From Mycobacterium sp. BK086 (GTDB taxonomy: Bacteria > Actinomycetota > Actinomycetes > Mycobacteriales > Mycobacteriaceae), in assembly GCA_004362315.1 (NCBI GenBank), contig SNWL01000004.1:496001-560000 (forward strand): DNA of 64,000 nucleotides, written 5' to 3'. Both the position numbers and the translations under genes were made by a program. This document shows positions 43,447-52,356 of this stretch, piece after piece (within the stretch, counting starts at the first letter, position 1; every line of letters begins with the position of its first letter). The notes beneath the pieces are model-generated. The model saw nothing but the letters and a program-made list of their open reading frames with translations. It was not told the DNA's origin and searched no databases.

Positions 43447-44378
43447 GCATGCCGATGCTGAGCCGCCGCGTCTTCCTGCTCGGAACGGCGGCGCTGACGA
43501 CGGGCTGCCTGAGGACCGAACCCAGCGGCGAGATCCGGCTGGCTGCCGGCGATCCCGGCGGCTTGTATCTGGCGTTCTCCCAGATCCTCGCCGAACAGAT
43601 CCATCGCAGGTACCCGCGCATCGACGTCAAAGTCGTGCCCACCGCTGGCAGCGTGCAGAACCTGGCCATGCTGCGGTCGGGTGAGGTTGACATGGGCCTG
43701 GCACTGGCCGATGTCGCCGAACGCGACCGCGCCATCGGTGCGCTGCCGACCGCCCCGTCGGCCGTCGCGCGAGTCTACGAGAACTACCTTCAGGTCATCG
43801 TGCCCGATGCCACTCCCGTACAACATGTTTCAGATCTGCAAGGCACCAAGATCTCGATCGGCCCCGACGGGTCCGGAGCGTCGGCGACCAGCCGCGTGCT
43901 GATCACGGCGGCCGGACTCGATGGCCGGGTGGAGCTGATGGCCTACCGCCTCAGAGACGCGCTGGCCCACCTCGCCGAGAACAGCATCGCTGCCCTGGTG
44001 TGGTCCGGCGGCGTTCCCACCCCGGCGATCGCGGAATTGGATGCCGTACGACCGTTGCGGATCATCGACATCGGTGGGCTGGCCCGGCGGATGAGTGAAG
44101 TGTCGGGCTACCCGTATGTCCTGCGCCCCGTGCCGACATGCGGTTATGTACCGCCCGGCATCCGCTCGATCGGAGTGGCCAACCTCCTGCTGTGCCGGCA
44201 GGGGATTCCGACCGAATTGGTCAGCGCCATGGTCGACACCCTCGCCAGCGACGCCGAACATCTTGTCCCGCCCTACATTCGCGGACTGCAATACCTGGAC
44301 ACCCCGTCGATGATCCAAACCGGTTTCATCCCACTGCATTCCGGGGCCATCGATGCCTATCGGGAGCTACACGGCTGA
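43443..44378 (+). CDS. TAXI-family TRAP-type solute-binding lipoprotein (orphan)
   Basis: A 311-residue binding protein. N-terminus 'LSRRVFLLGTAALTTGC' combines an RR motif (8-9) with a lipobox Cys22, so it is probably a Tat or Sec lipoprotein anchored outside the membrane. TAXI-family blocks: 'AAGDPGGLYLAFSQILAEQI', 'VVPTAGSVQNLAMLRSGEVD' and 'KISIGPDGSGASATSRVLI'. TAXI proteins usually feed a TRAP permease; none is encoded nearby. Instead the gene is translationally coupled to the histidine kinase, suggesting a ligand-sensing role. Its last 22 bp overlap the convergent hydrolase gene. Confidence 0.87.
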   Translation: MSMPMLSRRVFLLGTAALTTGCLRTEPSGEIRLAAGDPGGLYLAFSQILAEQIHRRYPRIDVKVVPTAGSVQNLAMLRSGEVDMGLALADVAERDRAIGALPTAPSAVARVYENYLQVIVPDATPVQHVSDLQGTKISIGPDGSGASATSRVLITAAGLDGRVELMAYRLRDALAHLAENSIAALVWSGGVPTPAIAELDAVRPLRIIDIGGLARRMSEVSGYPYVLRPVPTCGYVPPGIRSIGVANLLLCRQGIPTELVSAMVDTLASDAEHLVPPYIRGLQYLDTPSMIQTGFIPLHSGAIDAYRELHG

Positions 44379-45157
44379 ACTTCGCCGAGGAAGGGCGCGA
44401 CGACCGCACGGAATTCCTGCGGCCTCGACGAGAACGGCAGATGTCCGGTGTCGAGCACTTCAAGTCGCGAGCCCGCGATCGCGTCCTGGGTGGCCCTGCC
44501 GAACCGCAGTGGTATCGCGCTGTCTTTGGCGCCCCAGACGATCAGCGTCGGCGCGGTGATGCGCGCGGCCTGCCCGCGCAGGTCGGCCTCCGGCGCCGCG
44601 AAGCTGCGCCACAACGCAGCCGTCAGCTCGACACCGCCGGCGGTGCGGGCGCGGTCGGTGACTCGGCGCAGGACGGCCTCGTCGTTGTCGCTCTGCGCCT
44701 TCAGGTAGCTGCGGATGAACCGCGGCAGCACTCGGCGCATGACCGCGGGCGTCCCGAGGAATCGGCAGTAGGCGCGAGCCACCGGGCCGCCGAGAAATCC
44801 TCCGGTGTCGACCAGGACCAGGCCGGCCACTCGCGTCGGATTGGTGATGGCCAGCCGCGATGCGCAGTAGCCGCCCACTGAGCTTCCGATGAACACCGCC
44901 GGCGGGAGGTCCAGTGCGGCAACGAGATCTTCGAGGGCATCGGCGTACAGGGCCGCACTCGGGGTGGATGACGGGGCGGGACTTTCGCCGTGACCTGGCC
45001 AGTCGACAGCGATCACCCGGTAATGGCGGACGAGGTCGGGCTTGATCGCGTCGAAATCGTGGCGGTTGTGCAGCGCGGCGTGCAGCAGGACGATGACGGG
45101 TCCCGAGCCGTCATCGGAGTAAGCCACCTCGCCTGCCCGGGTTGCGATTGTTGGCAT
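44357..45157 (-). CDS. Alpha/beta-hydrolase fold enzyme
   Basis: A 266-residue cytoplasmic hydrolase. Conserved parts are 'IVLLHAALHNRHDFD' (oxyanion), the nucleophile elbow 'FIGSSVGGYCASRLA' (Ser near residue 99), Asp in 'LIVWGAKDSAIPLRFG', and His in 'LDTGHLPFSSRP'. Related enzymes are esterases, lactonases or C-C hydrolases. ATG 45157 follows a strong AAAGGGAGG site. A TetR gene is divergent 55 bp away with a palindrome between, so it is the likely repressor. Confidence 0.85.
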   Translation of the reverse strand: MPTIATRAGEVAYSDDGSGPVIVLLHAALHNRHDFDAIKPDLVRHYRVIAVDWPGHGESPAPSSTPSAALYADALEDLVAALDLPPAVFIGSSVGGYCASRLAITNPTRVAGLVLVDTGGFLGGPVARAYCRFLGTPAVMRRVLPRFIRSYLKAQSDNDEAVLRRVTDRARTAGGVELTAALWRSFAAPEADLRGQAARITAPTLIVWGAKDSAIPLRFGRATQDAIAGSRLEVLDTGHLPFSSRPQEFRAVVAPFLGEVQPCSSR

Positions 45158-45171
45158 CGTCCTCCCTTTCA

Positions 45172-45191
45172 TTGACCGGCCGGTCGGTCAA
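45172..45191. promoter_or_regulatory. TetR-type operator between hydrolase and TetR genes
   Basis: TTGACCGGCCGGTCGGTCAA has arms TTGACCG (45172-45178) and CGGTCAA (45185-45191) and internal symmetry (CCGGCCGG). This GACCG/CGGTC arrangement is common for actinobacterial TetR regulators. It lies 8-27 bp before the TetR -10 (TAGCCT, 45200-45205) and overlaps the hydrolase leader. Confidence 0.65.
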
Positions 45192-45212
45192 ATCGATGCT
45201 AGCCTCAGAACC

Positions 45213-45773
45213 GTGCCACCACAACAGGCAGTCAGCCGCAAGGCAGCAGCCGCGGCGACCAGAACCAAGCTGATCGAGTCCGGGCTTCGCCTTGCCGAGC
45301 GCACCGGGCTCACCGGTCTGAGCGTGAACCTTCTTGTCGACGAAGCCGGGGTGTCGAAGGGCAGCTTCTTCCACCACTTCGGCGATCGGGCGAGCTACCT
45401 TCTTGCGCTGCACCGTGAGTTTCACGACCGGATCGCCGAGCAGATCGATCAGGCGATGGGTGACGTCCCGCCGGGGCGTGAGCGATTGATGACGGGAGCA
45501 CGCGTCTACCTCGACACCTGTCTGCAGCAGCGTGGAATTCGGGCGCTGCTGCTGGAGGCACGCGCGGAACCGGCTGTGGCACAGGAGATCAGCCGGCGAA
45601 ACGCAGAGGTCGCGCAGACATTTGCCGCGGATTTCGATGCCCTCGGGCGCCAGCATCCGCTGCAGAGTGCCCAACTGTTCGCCGCGATGACCGCCGAGGC
45701 CGCTCTGATCGAACTGACCGCCGGCTCTGTGGTGGAGGCAGTGCGTGCCGCCCTCGAAGAGTTCTTGGGCTGA
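45213..45773 (+). CDS. TetR/AcrR-family transcriptional regulator
   Basis: A 186-residue regulator with GTG start, 7 nt after a TAGCCT -10, hence probably leaderless. HTH: 'TKLIESGLRLAERTGLTGLS' and 'VDEAGVSKGSFFHHFGDRAS' (about residues 14-60). The C-terminal helical domain has the TetR_C-like 'QRGIRALLLEARAEPAVAQE'. It probably represses the divergent hydrolase through the palindrome between them. It ends 6 bp before the convergent egtE gene. Confidence 0.87.
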   Translation: MPPQQAVSRKAAAAATRTKLIESGLRLAERTGLTGLSVNLLVDEAGVSKGSFFHHFGDRASYLLALHREFHDRIAEQIDQAMGDVPPGRERLMTGARVYLDTCLQQRGIRALLLEARAEPAVAQEISRRNAEVAQTFAADFDALGRQHPLQSAQLFAAMTAEAALIELTAGSVVEAVRAALEEFLG

Positions 45774-45779
45774 GCCGCT

Positions 45780-46895
45780 TCAGGTTACGGCGCGCAGCGC
45801 GGTGACAAAGGACTCGAGGTCTTCGGTGTAGGCGTCGACATGCGGGGATATCCGCAGCACCGGCGTCGTCATCTCCAGCGGTGCCCGCTCGATACCGGCC
45901 GCGGTCGTCACAATGCCGTGTTCCGCGATCAGCCGCGCCCGCACCTGCACCGGGTCGGCGCCGTCGGTCGGCGCCAGGGTCGTGATCGCGGTGGGCTCGT
46001 CGACCGGCTCCACCACCCGCCAGCCGGGAACGTCGGCCAGAAGAGTGCGCACGAGCCGTCCCAGCTCCGCCAAACGCCGGCGCACCGACTCCGGGCCCGC
46101 CGCCAGATGCTGACCCACTGCCACCGAAAAGCCAACCCGGGCAGCAATATTGGCCTCGCCGAACTCCAGGCACTGCAGCGCCGACAGCGGACCGGCCCAC
46201 TCCGGGGACTGGAGAAGGTCGGCCAGCGCCGGGCGCACGGCCAACACTCCGACCCCACGCGGGCCCGCCAGCCATTTGCGCGACGACGAGTAGACGGCGT
46301 CGGCGTCGACCAGGCAGTCGACATGCGCCAAGGCCTGGGCGGCGTCGACCACCAGCGGCACGCCGATCTCCCGACAGAGCGCACCGACCGCGGCGACGGG
46401 TTGGACGACACCGCGATGGCTGGCGACCGCCGTCAGGTGGACCATCGCCGGCGGATCCTCACCCAGGACCGTGCGGGCCGCGTCGGGATCGACCCGGCCA
46501 AGGCCGTCGACCGGCAGCGGCCGGCGGATGAATCCGCGCGAGGCGAACTCGGCCAGGTTCGGGCCGTATTCGCCGGGCAAGCAGGCCACGGTGCGCTCCA
46601 TCGGCCACACACCGAGCAAGAGTTGCAGCGCGTTACCCGAGCCGGTCGTGAAAACCACGTCCTCGGGCGCCATCCCGGTGAGTGCCGCGACACCTGCCCG
46701 GCCGGCGTCGAGCGCGGGTGCGGCCGCCTGCGCGGCGACGTAGCCTCCGACCTCGGACTCGTGCCGGGCATGGGCCGCCCCGGCCTCGATCGCCGCCAGG
46801 CTCTGACGCGAACACGCGGCGCTGTCCAGATGCACACCGGCAGGCGGCAGCCGGGCGTCGCGCCAGCCCTGCGCCAGGGTTTCGGGTGTGCTCAC
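45780..46895 (-). CDS. egtE: Ergothioneine biosynthesis C-S lyase EgtE (PLP-dependent)
   Basis: A 371-residue fold-type I PLP enzyme. PLP-binding K207 lies in '[15 protein letters not shown]', the aspartate for the pyridine ring in '[14 protein letters not shown]', and '[14 protein letters not shown]' near residue 82 binds phosphate. EgtE cleaves the hercynylcysteine sulfoxide to ergothioneine, pyruvate and ammonia. GTG 46895 overlaps the egtD stop (GTGA). It is the last gene of the egt operon; in M. tuberculosis (Rv3700c) it follows Rv3699 directly, whereas here a 7-kb block intervenes. Confidence 0.92.
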   Translation of the reverse strand: MSTPETLAQGWRDARLPPAGVHLDSAACSRQSLAAIEAGAAHARHESEVGGYVAAQAAAPALDAGRAGVAALTGMAPEDVVFTTGSGNALQLLLGVWPMERTVACLPGEYGPNLAEFASRGFIRRPLPVDGLGRVDPDAARTVLGEDPPAMVHLTAVASHRGVVQPVAAVGALCREIGVPLVVDAAQALAHVDCLVDADAVYSSSRKWLAGPRGVGVLAVRPALADLLQSPEWAGPLSALQCLEFGEANIAARVGFSVAVGQHLAAGPESVRRRLAELGRLVRTLLADVPGWRVVEPVDEPTAITTLAPTDGADPVQVRARLIAEHGIVTTAAGIERAPLEMTTPVLRISPHVDAYTEDLESFVTALRAVT

Positions 46896-47857
46896 TTGAC
46901 CGCGAGCGACAGGCCGAAGTCCCCTGACGGATCGGTCCACCAGTGGGTGCGTTGCAGCCCGGCCTCCGCGAGTTCCTGCGTGACGGCCTCCGGCCGGAAC
47001 TTGCACGACACCTCGGTGAGCATCTCCTCGCCGTTCGCGAAGTCGACCGTCAGGCCCAGCGCATCGACGAGCACCTGCTGCGGAGTCGTTGCGCGCAGCC
47101 ACATTTCGATGCGCTCCTCGTCGGGATTCCAGCGCGCGACATGTTCGAAAGACTCGATGTCGAAGTTCGCACCCAGTTCTCGGTTGACCACTGCCAGCAC
47201 GTTGAGGTTGAACTTCGCAGTGACACCGGCACTGTCGTCATAGGCGCGAACCAGTCGGCCGGTGTCCTTGACCAGGTCGGTGCCCAGCAGCAGGCTGTCA
47301 CCGGGATCGAGCACATCGGCCAGCGTGGCCAGGAATTGCTTACGCGGACCGGGTGTGAGGTTGCCGATGGTCGAACCGAGGAAGACGAACAACCGTCGCC
47401 CACCGGTCGGAATCTTGGCCAGGTGTTCTTCGAAATCTCCGCAGACGGCCTCGATCTCGAGACCGGGATACTCGTGGCCCAGCGCCACCCCCGCCGACTG
47501 CAGCACATTCGAGTCGACATCGAAAGGCACGAAGCGCCGCAGCGATCCGTTGTCGCGCAGGGCGGTCAGCAGCTGCCTGGTCTTTTCCGAGGTGCCGCTG
47601 CCGAGCTCGACCAACGTGTCGGCGCCACTGGCCGCGGCGATCGCGGGAGATTGGACACGCAGGATCTCCGCCTCGGCGCGCGTCGGGTAATACTCGGGCA
47701 GCCGGGTGATCTGGTCGAACAGGTCGCTACCGACAGCGTCGTAGAACCATTTGGGCGGCAACGATTTCGGCGTCTGCGTCAACCCGTTGCGCACGTCGCT
47801 GCGCAGCGCCTGGGCAGCGGCATCGGCGGCCAGAAAGTTGGACAGCGTGAACGTCAC
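46892..47857 (-). CDS. egtD: L-histidine N-alpha-methyltransferase EgtD
   Basis: A 321-residue SAM-dependent methyltransferase of the same length as the M. tuberculosis enzyme. The SAM site is in '[17 protein letters not shown]' (near residue 82) and '[14 protein letters not shown]' near 158 follows; N-terminal '[20 protein letters not shown]' is the EgtD hallmark. It trimethylates histidine to hercynine, the first step of ergothioneine synthesis. GTG 47857 overlaps the egtC stop; its own stop overlaps the egtE start. Confidence 0.95.
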   Translation of the reverse strand: MTFTLSNFLAADAAAQALRSDVRNGLTQTPKSLPPKWFYDAVGSDLFDQITRLPEYYPTRAEAEILRVQSPAIAAASGADTLVELGSGTSEKTRQLLTALRDNGSLRRFVPFDVDSNVLQSAGVALGHEYPGLEIEAVCGDFEEHLAKIPTGGRRLFVFLGSTIGNLTPGPRKQFLATLADVLDPGDSLLLGTDLVKDTGRLVRAYDDSAGVTAKFNLNVLAVVNRELGANFDIESFEHVARWNPDEERIEMWLRATTPQQVLVDALGLTVDFANGEEMLTEVSCKFRPEAVTQELAEAGLQRTHWWTDPSGDFGLSLAVK

Positions 47858-48546
47858 GAGGATCCTTTCAGCGGTGTCAACGACACCTGTCCCCCGCTCA
47901 CCTCGACCAGGTGGCGGTCGGGAATGTCGTCCCAATCGGGGTGGTCGTCATAGGGTTCACTGGCCAGCACCACGCCGTCGGCTCGGCGCAGCACCGACAA
48001 GGTGTCGCCCCAGGTCGTGGCCAGCATGCGAGATCCATTGGCCGCCAAGATGTTCAGCCGTGCTCCCGGATCAGCTCCGCCGACCTCGACGATGGTGTCA
48101 GCGAGATTGTCCAGGCCACGGTCGAAGATCAGCGCGGCCAGGACCGCACTGTCGACCGTCGACTCGGCCGCCCGGCTGAGAGGCAGCACCCCACGGTCGA
48201 CGACCCCATTGTGCGACAGCAGCCAGCTGCCGTCGGTGAACGGTGCTGTCGCGCTGGCTTCCAGCGGCATCCCGACCGTCGCCGAGCGCACCGCGGCCAC
48301 CACGCATCCACTGCGCAGCGCCGGCGCGACCGACGCGAACGACATGTCACCCCACAGGGGGGATGCGCTGCGCCACCGCCGAACATGTTCGCCGTCAACG
48401 AATCCCACGCCCCAACCATCGGCGTTCATCAACCCGTGCTTCTGCCTGCGCGGCGCATAGGACTGGACCTTCAGTCCGGAGGGGGGATCGAGCACCAGCG
48501 AGGCGATCGACACCGGCTCACCCAGCCACCCGAGATGACGGCACAT
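47854..48546 (-). CDS. egtC: Gamma-glutamyl-hercynylcysteine sulfoxide amidohydrolase EgtC
   Basis: A 230-residue class II glutamine-amidotransferase-like hydrolase. Catalytic Cys2 directly follows the initiator Met ('MCRHLGWLG'), and 'SHNGVVDRG' and 'GWGVGF' are typical of the Ntn fold. It removes glutamate from the gamma-glutamyl hercynylcysteine sulfoxide made by EgtB. The ATG shares one base with the egtB stop (TGATG), and the stop overlaps the egtD start. Confidence 0.94.
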   Translation of the reverse strand: MCRHLGWLGEPVSIASLVLDPPSGLKVQSYAPRRQKHGLMNADGWGVGFVDGEHVRRWRSASPLWGDMSFASVAPALRSGCVVAAVRSATVGMPLEASATAPFTDGSWLLSHNGVVDRGVLPLSRAAESTVDSAVLAALIFDRGLDNLADTIVEVGGADPGARLNILAANGSRMLATTWGDTLSVLRRADGVVLASEPYDDHPDWDDIPDRHLVEVSGGQVSLTPLKGSS

Positions 48547-49832
48547 CAGACGTCCCACGCCAGGCGCACACCGGAGAAGATCTGCCGCCGGATCGGGCGA
48601 TCCCAGTTGCGGAAGCTCGGACGCAGCGTGTCGGCGGCCACCGCCCACGAACCACCGCGCAGCACCTTGTAGTCGCCGTCAAAGAACGGCTCCGAATACC
48701 GCTGATAGATCATCGGCGTGAAGCCAGGCCAGGGCCGCAGCGCAGAGGTGGTCCACTCCCACACGTCACCAAGCATCTGCTCGGCGCCGCAGGCCGAGGC
48801 GCCGGCAGGATAGGCACCGACCGGCGCGGGCCGCAGCGCCTCACCGCCGAGATTGGCTCGCTGCGCGCCGGGCTCGTCCGAACCCCACGGATAGCGCCTG
48901 CGCACACCGGCGCCGGGATCCCAGGCCGCGGCCTTCTCCCACTCCACCTCGGTGGGCAGTCGCGCACCCGCCCACGCCGCGTAGGCCTCGGCTTCGAAGA
49001 AGCCGACGTGCTGCACCGGTTCCTCGCCGGGGATCTCTTCGACGTGGCCGAACCGGGTCCGGCTGCCGTCCCGATTCCAGAATTCCGGCCCGTTGAGGTC
49101 GGCCGCGACGCGGTGCTCCCACCCCCGTGGCGACCACCAGCGCTGTTGGGCGTAGCCGCCGTCGTCGACGAACTGCCGCCATTCGGCGTTGGTCACCGGC
49201 ACCCGGCCGAGCCGGAACGCCGGCACATCGACCACATGGGCGGGCCGCTCGTTGTCCAGCGACAGTGGTTCGGTCGCGGCGTCGACACCGAGGACGAACG
49301 GACCGCCGGGCACCAGCACCGACGTGCCGGCCACACCGGGCCGCCCCTCGGGCAGCGCGGTCCGCTGCCCCAGGATCGGCGCACCGCTGCGCAGATTGAG
49401 CGCCTGAAGCATGGTCTCGTCGTGCTGGTTCTCGTGACTGATCACCAGGCCGAAGCGGAACGCGACGTCGGCGTCGTCATCGCGGTCGGGCAGGGTGTCC
49501 AGCACGTCGAGCGCAGCGGCCCGCACGCTGCGGCAGTACGCGCGGGATTGTTCGGGTGACAGCAGCGGCAGGTCGACGCGGCTGGCCCTGCTGTGGACGA
49601 ACGCGTCGTAGAGGCCTTCGATGTTGGCAGGCAACATGCCCGGCCGGTGCGGATCACCGTCGCGCAGCAGCCACAGCTCCTCCTGCTGACCGATGTGGGC
49701 GAGGTCCCACACCAGCGGGCTCATCAGCGGGTTGTACTGACGATGCAACTCAGCGTCGTCGAAATCGGTGAGCGCCAGCGTGCGCTGGCGAGCCCGGTCG
49801 AGGTCGCGGGCCAGCGTCTCCCGCCCGATCAC
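48546..49832 (-). CDS. egtB: Hercynine oxygenase EgtB (sulfoxide synthase)
   Basis: A 428-residue non-heme iron enzyme. The N-terminal DinB-like domain supplies the iron ligands H46 ('[11 protein letters not shown]') and H133/H137 in the H-x3-H-x-E motif 'SHENQHDE'. The C-terminal FGE-sulfatase-like domain ends in '[20 protein letters not shown]' and 'GVRLAWDV'. It joins gamma-glutamylcysteine to hercynine with O2, forming the C-S bond and sulfoxide. GTG 49832 overlaps the egtA stop (GTGA). Confidence 0.95.
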   Translation of the reverse strand: MIGRETLARDLDRARQRTLALTDFDDAELHRQYNPLMSPLVWDLAHIGQQEELWLLRDGDPHRPGMLPANIEGLYDAFVHSRASRVDLPLLSPEQSRAYCRSVRAAALDVLDTLPDRDDDADVAFRFGLVISHENQHDETMLQALNLRSGAPILGQRTALPEGRPGVAGTSVLVPGGPFVLGVDAATEPLSLDNERPAHVVDVPAFRLGRVPVTNAEWRQFVDDGGYAQQRWWSPRGWEHRVAADLNGPEFWNRDGSRTRFGHVEEIPGEEPVQHVGFFEAEAYAAWAGARLPTEVEWEKAAAWDPGAGVRRRYPWGSDEPGAQRANLGGEALRPAPVGAYPAGASACGAEQMLGDVWEWTTSALRPWPGFTPMIYQRYSEPFFDGDYKVLRGGSWAVAADTLRPSFRNWDRPIRRQIFSGVRLAWDV

Positions 49833-51127
49833 CGTGTCGCCCTTGCCATCTGCAGTACGGCGTCGTCGATGCCACTGCGAATGGCTTCGTCGGCGAAATC
49901 GTCGGCGGGGCAGCGGCCTCGTTCCACGCTCTGCACCAACCGCTGCATCGACTCGGATAATTCCGCGGGCGCGCGTTCGGCCGCCACCGCCACGCAGCGG
50001 TTGGCCGCCTCGTAGAGCCGGTTGTCGGTCAGGCCGACACGCGCGGCCAGATCCCACGCCGTGGCGACAGGTTCGACCGCCTCAGCAGCCAGCCCGGCGG
50101 CGACCGGATCGTCGAGCAGCGTCACCATCACGAACACCACCGCGGCCAACAGCTCGTCGGGCACGCTGTCGAGATAGCGGATCTCCAGCCAGCGTCGCGG
50201 GCGCACCGGCGGGAACAGGGTGGTGAGGTGGTAATCGAGGTCGGTGGTCGTGGGCCTGCGGCCGCCCAGCAGCACCAGTCCGTCGGCCCAGTCGGCGAAC
50301 GGGACATGCTCGGTGACCGCCACCGCGTCCGGCGTGTGTACCAGCATCACCGGCGCCTTCAGCGCGTAGCGGGCCCAATCGGTACACGGGTCGTCCCCGC
50401 TGGCACCGAGGATCGGCCCGCAGCGCGCCGAGTCCAGCTGGCTCCACACCCGCTGGCGAGTGGAAACCCACCCGGTGAACTCGCCGGCCAGCAGCGGCGA
50501 GTTGGCGGCGATCGCGATCATCGTCGGGCCCAGTGCGTGCGCGAGCCGCACCCGGTCGGCCCAGCCGTCGCGGGGACCGGCGTCGAGATTGACCTGGATC
50601 GAGGCCGTCGACGTCATCATCGCCGCGCCCGCATGCCCGGTGTCCGATGCGGTGAAGAACCGTTCCATGGCCTGATACCGGGCACCCGGATTGACCCGGT
50701 GCGGCGGGCGCAGTGGGTCGGCACCCAGCAGAGCAAGGCCGAGGCCCGCGTCGGCGAACGCAGCGCGCAGGGCCTTCCGGTCGGCAGTCAGTGCGGCGAT
50801 CGCGGCGACCGGCCCTTGCGCCGGCGGGCCGGACAGTTCGACCGCGCCGCCGGGCTCCACGGTGACGGCACTGCCGCCGGGCAACGGTCCCACGCCCGCG
50901 ATGACGTCGTTGAGCTCCGACCAGCCCGGGCGACGCCGCGGATCGTGCAGGTCGAAGCAGTGCGCCTCGAGTTCCAGGCCGACCCGGCCGATCGGGCCGT
51001 GTTCCAGAGATGCGCCGGCGATGTGCAAGGCGGCTGACGACGAACTGGTCAGAACGCGCTCGCCGGCGGCCGGGCCGCTACGAGCTCGACCCGGCTCAGA
51101 CGTGACGACGAACGTCATGAACTCCAT
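49829..51127 (-). CDS. egtA: Glutamate-cysteine ligase EgtA
   Basis: A 432-residue GCS2-family ligase, equal in length to M. tuberculosis EgtA. Characteristic parts: '[14 protein letters not shown]' near residue 48, '[16 protein letters not shown]' near 85, and '[15 protein letters not shown]' near 165. It makes gamma-glutamylcysteine, the thiol donor for EgtB. It is first in the egtABCDE operon. ATG 51127 or ATG 51118 may be used; ATGGAG before the second is a fair ribosome site. A palindrome 40 bp upstream may control the operon. Confidence 0.94.
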   Translation of the reverse strand: MEFMTFVVTSEPGRARSGPAAGERVLTSSSSAALHIAGASLEHGPIGRVGLELEAHCFDLHDPRRRPGWSELNDVIAGVGPLPGGSAVTVEPGGAVELSGPPAQGPVAAIAALTADRKALRAAFADAGLGLALLGADPLRPPHRVNPGARYQAMERFFTASDTGHAGAAMMTSTASIQVNLDAGPRDGWADRVRLAHALGPTMIAIAANSPLLAGEFTGWVSTRQRVWSQLDSARCGPILGASGDDPCTDWARYALKAPVMLVHTPDAVAVTEHVPFADWADGLVLLGGRRPTTTDLDYHLTTLFPPVRPRRWLEIRYLDSVPDELLAAVVFVMVTLLDDPVAAGLAAEAVEPVATAWDLAARVGLTDNRLYEAANRCVAVAAERAPAELSESMQRLVQSVERGRCPADDFADEAIRSGIDDAVLQMARATR

Positions 51128-51167
51128 CTTCCAGACAGCACCGACAAATTTCCTCGATCCCCCGCTG

Positions 51168-51184
51168 ACACGTCTGTGACGTGT
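51168..51184. promoter_or_regulatory. Palindrome upstream of the egt operon
   Basis: ACACGT (51168-51173) and ACGTGT (51179-51184) are perfect inverted arms with a 5-bp spacer CTGTG, in the 69-bp gap between egtA and the next gene. As the only space for the egt promoter, this is a candidate operator for a redox- or carbon-responsive regulator; identity unknown. Confidence 0.5.
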
Positions 51185-51196
51185 ACCCGAATCGCG

Positions 51197-51838
51197 TTAT
51201 TGACCCAAGGTGTTCTGCATGGCGCCGGCAAGAACGTTCACCGCGGGCCCGCCGTTGCCGGACTGACAGACCTTGGCCTGCAACAGCACGTTCTCGCGGA
51301 GCCGGGTTTGCGTGAAACAGCGCCGGTCGGTGCCCGCCTCCTGCTTCACCCACACCGCGTCGTTCGCTGTCGGCGTAGCGCCGCCGAATGACCACACCTG
51401 GGTGGTTCCGTCGTCGAGGTGCATGGCCGTGGTCTGACCGGCGCATCCCACGGTGCGGTCGGTGACGCGGTGGAACGCGCGATTGGCGGCGTCGGCGGTG
51501 GCGAACACCCCGATGGCCTGTTTGACCAGATGGTTCTGGTCGGTGGCCGAGGTCTGGGTCACCGCACTGTTGAACGACGCGAGGTCGGGGTCGAGGTATA
51601 CCTCGGGCAGCCCGACGTCGGCCCAGTTGTTGCAGTCCGGCAAGTCGACCCAGAAGGTCTGAACCGGATCGGTATTCACCGCTTCCCAGGTCATCGGGGC
51701 GCCGACGATATTGCCGACCGAACCCTTGGCCAGCACCGCGTAGGACACCACGCCCGGATCGGACGGGCGAGCCTGCGCCGGGACCGCCGCCGCGACGCCG
51801 GCGACCAACGCGGCGAGCGTCGCAAGCATGATGCGCAT
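51197..51838 (-). CDS. Secreted PknH-sensor-like domain protein (Rv3705c-type)
   Basis: A 213-residue exported protein with signal peptide about residues 1-23 ('LVAGVAAAVPAQARP'). The mature part has four spaced cysteines ('LPDCNNWADVG', 'TVGCAGQ', 'RRCFTQTRL', 'AKVCQSG'), the layout of PknH-like extracellular sensor domains with two disulfides. Rv3705c is a secreted protein of close length. It starts 4 bp after the OsmC-family stop with GAGGCG as ribosome site, so it is co-transcribed with that gene. Confidence 0.85.
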   Translation of the reverse strand: MRIMLATLAALVAGVAAAVPAQARPSDPGVVSYAVLAKGSVGNIVGAPMTWEAVNTDPVQTFWVDLPDCNNWADVGLPEVYLDPDLASFNSAVTQTSATDQNHLVKQAIGVFATADAANRAFHRVTDRTVGCAGQTTAMHLDDGTTQVWSFGGATPTANDAVWVKQEAGTDRRCFTQTRLRENVLLQAKVCQSGNGGPAVNVLAGAMQNTLGQ

Positions 51839-51842
51839 CGCC

Positions 51843-52271
51843 TCAGACCTTGGCGGTCAGCGTGACGTCGATGTTGCCGCGGGTGGCCTTCGAGTACGGG
51901 CACACCTGATGTGCCTTCTCCATCAGCTCCTGCGCCTGCGCCTGCTCCAAGCCCGGCAGGTAACCGATGAGACGGGCGTTGATGCCGTAGCCACCATCGG
52001 TGTCCTTGCCGAACCCGACCTGCGCGGTGACGCCCGATGCGCCGTCGAGCGCGATCTTCTCCGTGCGGGCGACCACCTGGATCGCGCCCAGGAAACAGGC
52101 CGCGTAGCCCGCCGAGAACAGCTGCTCGGGGTTGGTGCCCTCACCGCTGCCGCCCGCCGCCTTCGGCGGCCTGGTCTCCAGATCTATGCGGTCGTCCGAA
52201 GACTTCACATGCCCGTCGCGTCCCCCGCCGCTGGCCGTCGACTCCGCGGTGTAGATGACCTCGATGCTCAT
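51843..52271 (-). CDS. OsmC/Ohr-family organic hydroperoxide peroxidase
   Basis: A 142-residue Ohr-type protein. The peroxidatic Cys is in 'FSAGYAACFLGAIQ' (near residue 60) and the resolving Cys in 'HQVCPYSKATRGN' near 124; 'DLETRPPKAAGGSGEGTNPE' is the Ohr signature around the catalytic Arg. It reduces organic hydroperoxides with thiol or lipoyl donors. ATG 52271 gives the family N-terminus 'SIEVIYTAESTA'. It is downstream of the catalase gene on the same strand, with an inverted repeat between, forming an oxidative-stress neighbourhood with egt. Confidence 0.88.
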   Translation of the reverse strand: MSIEVIYTAESTASGGGRDGHVKSSDDRIDLETRPPKAAGGSGEGTNPEQLFSAGYAACFLGAIQVVARTEKIALDGASGVTAQVGFGKDTDGGYGINARLIGYLPGLEQAQAQELMEKAHQVCPYSKATRGNIDVTLTAKV

Positions 52272-52296
52272 GGAATCGATCATGCCAGGCGGCGAG

Positions 52297-52345
52297 ATCG
52301 ACATGAAGGTCGCGAAAACTCAACAATCACAACCCTCATGTCGAT
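52297..52345. repeat. Inverted repeat between catalase and OsmC-family genes
   Basis: ATCGACATGA (52297-52306) and TCATGTCGAT (52336-52345) are perfect 10-bp inverted arms 29 bp apart, 26 bp upstream of the OsmC-family ATG and 12 bp past the catalase stop. It may be a pair of operator half-sites for the OsmC-family gene or a loose terminator of katA. Confidence 0.45.
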
Positions 52346-52356
52346 TTCAGCGCCTG

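Noticed and set aside
38690..45780. Integrated phage or transposon as origin of the 38.7-45.8 kb block
   Set aside because: No integrase, transposase, terminal repeats or tRNA target was seen, and codon usage looks like the rest; only synteny loss supports acquisition.
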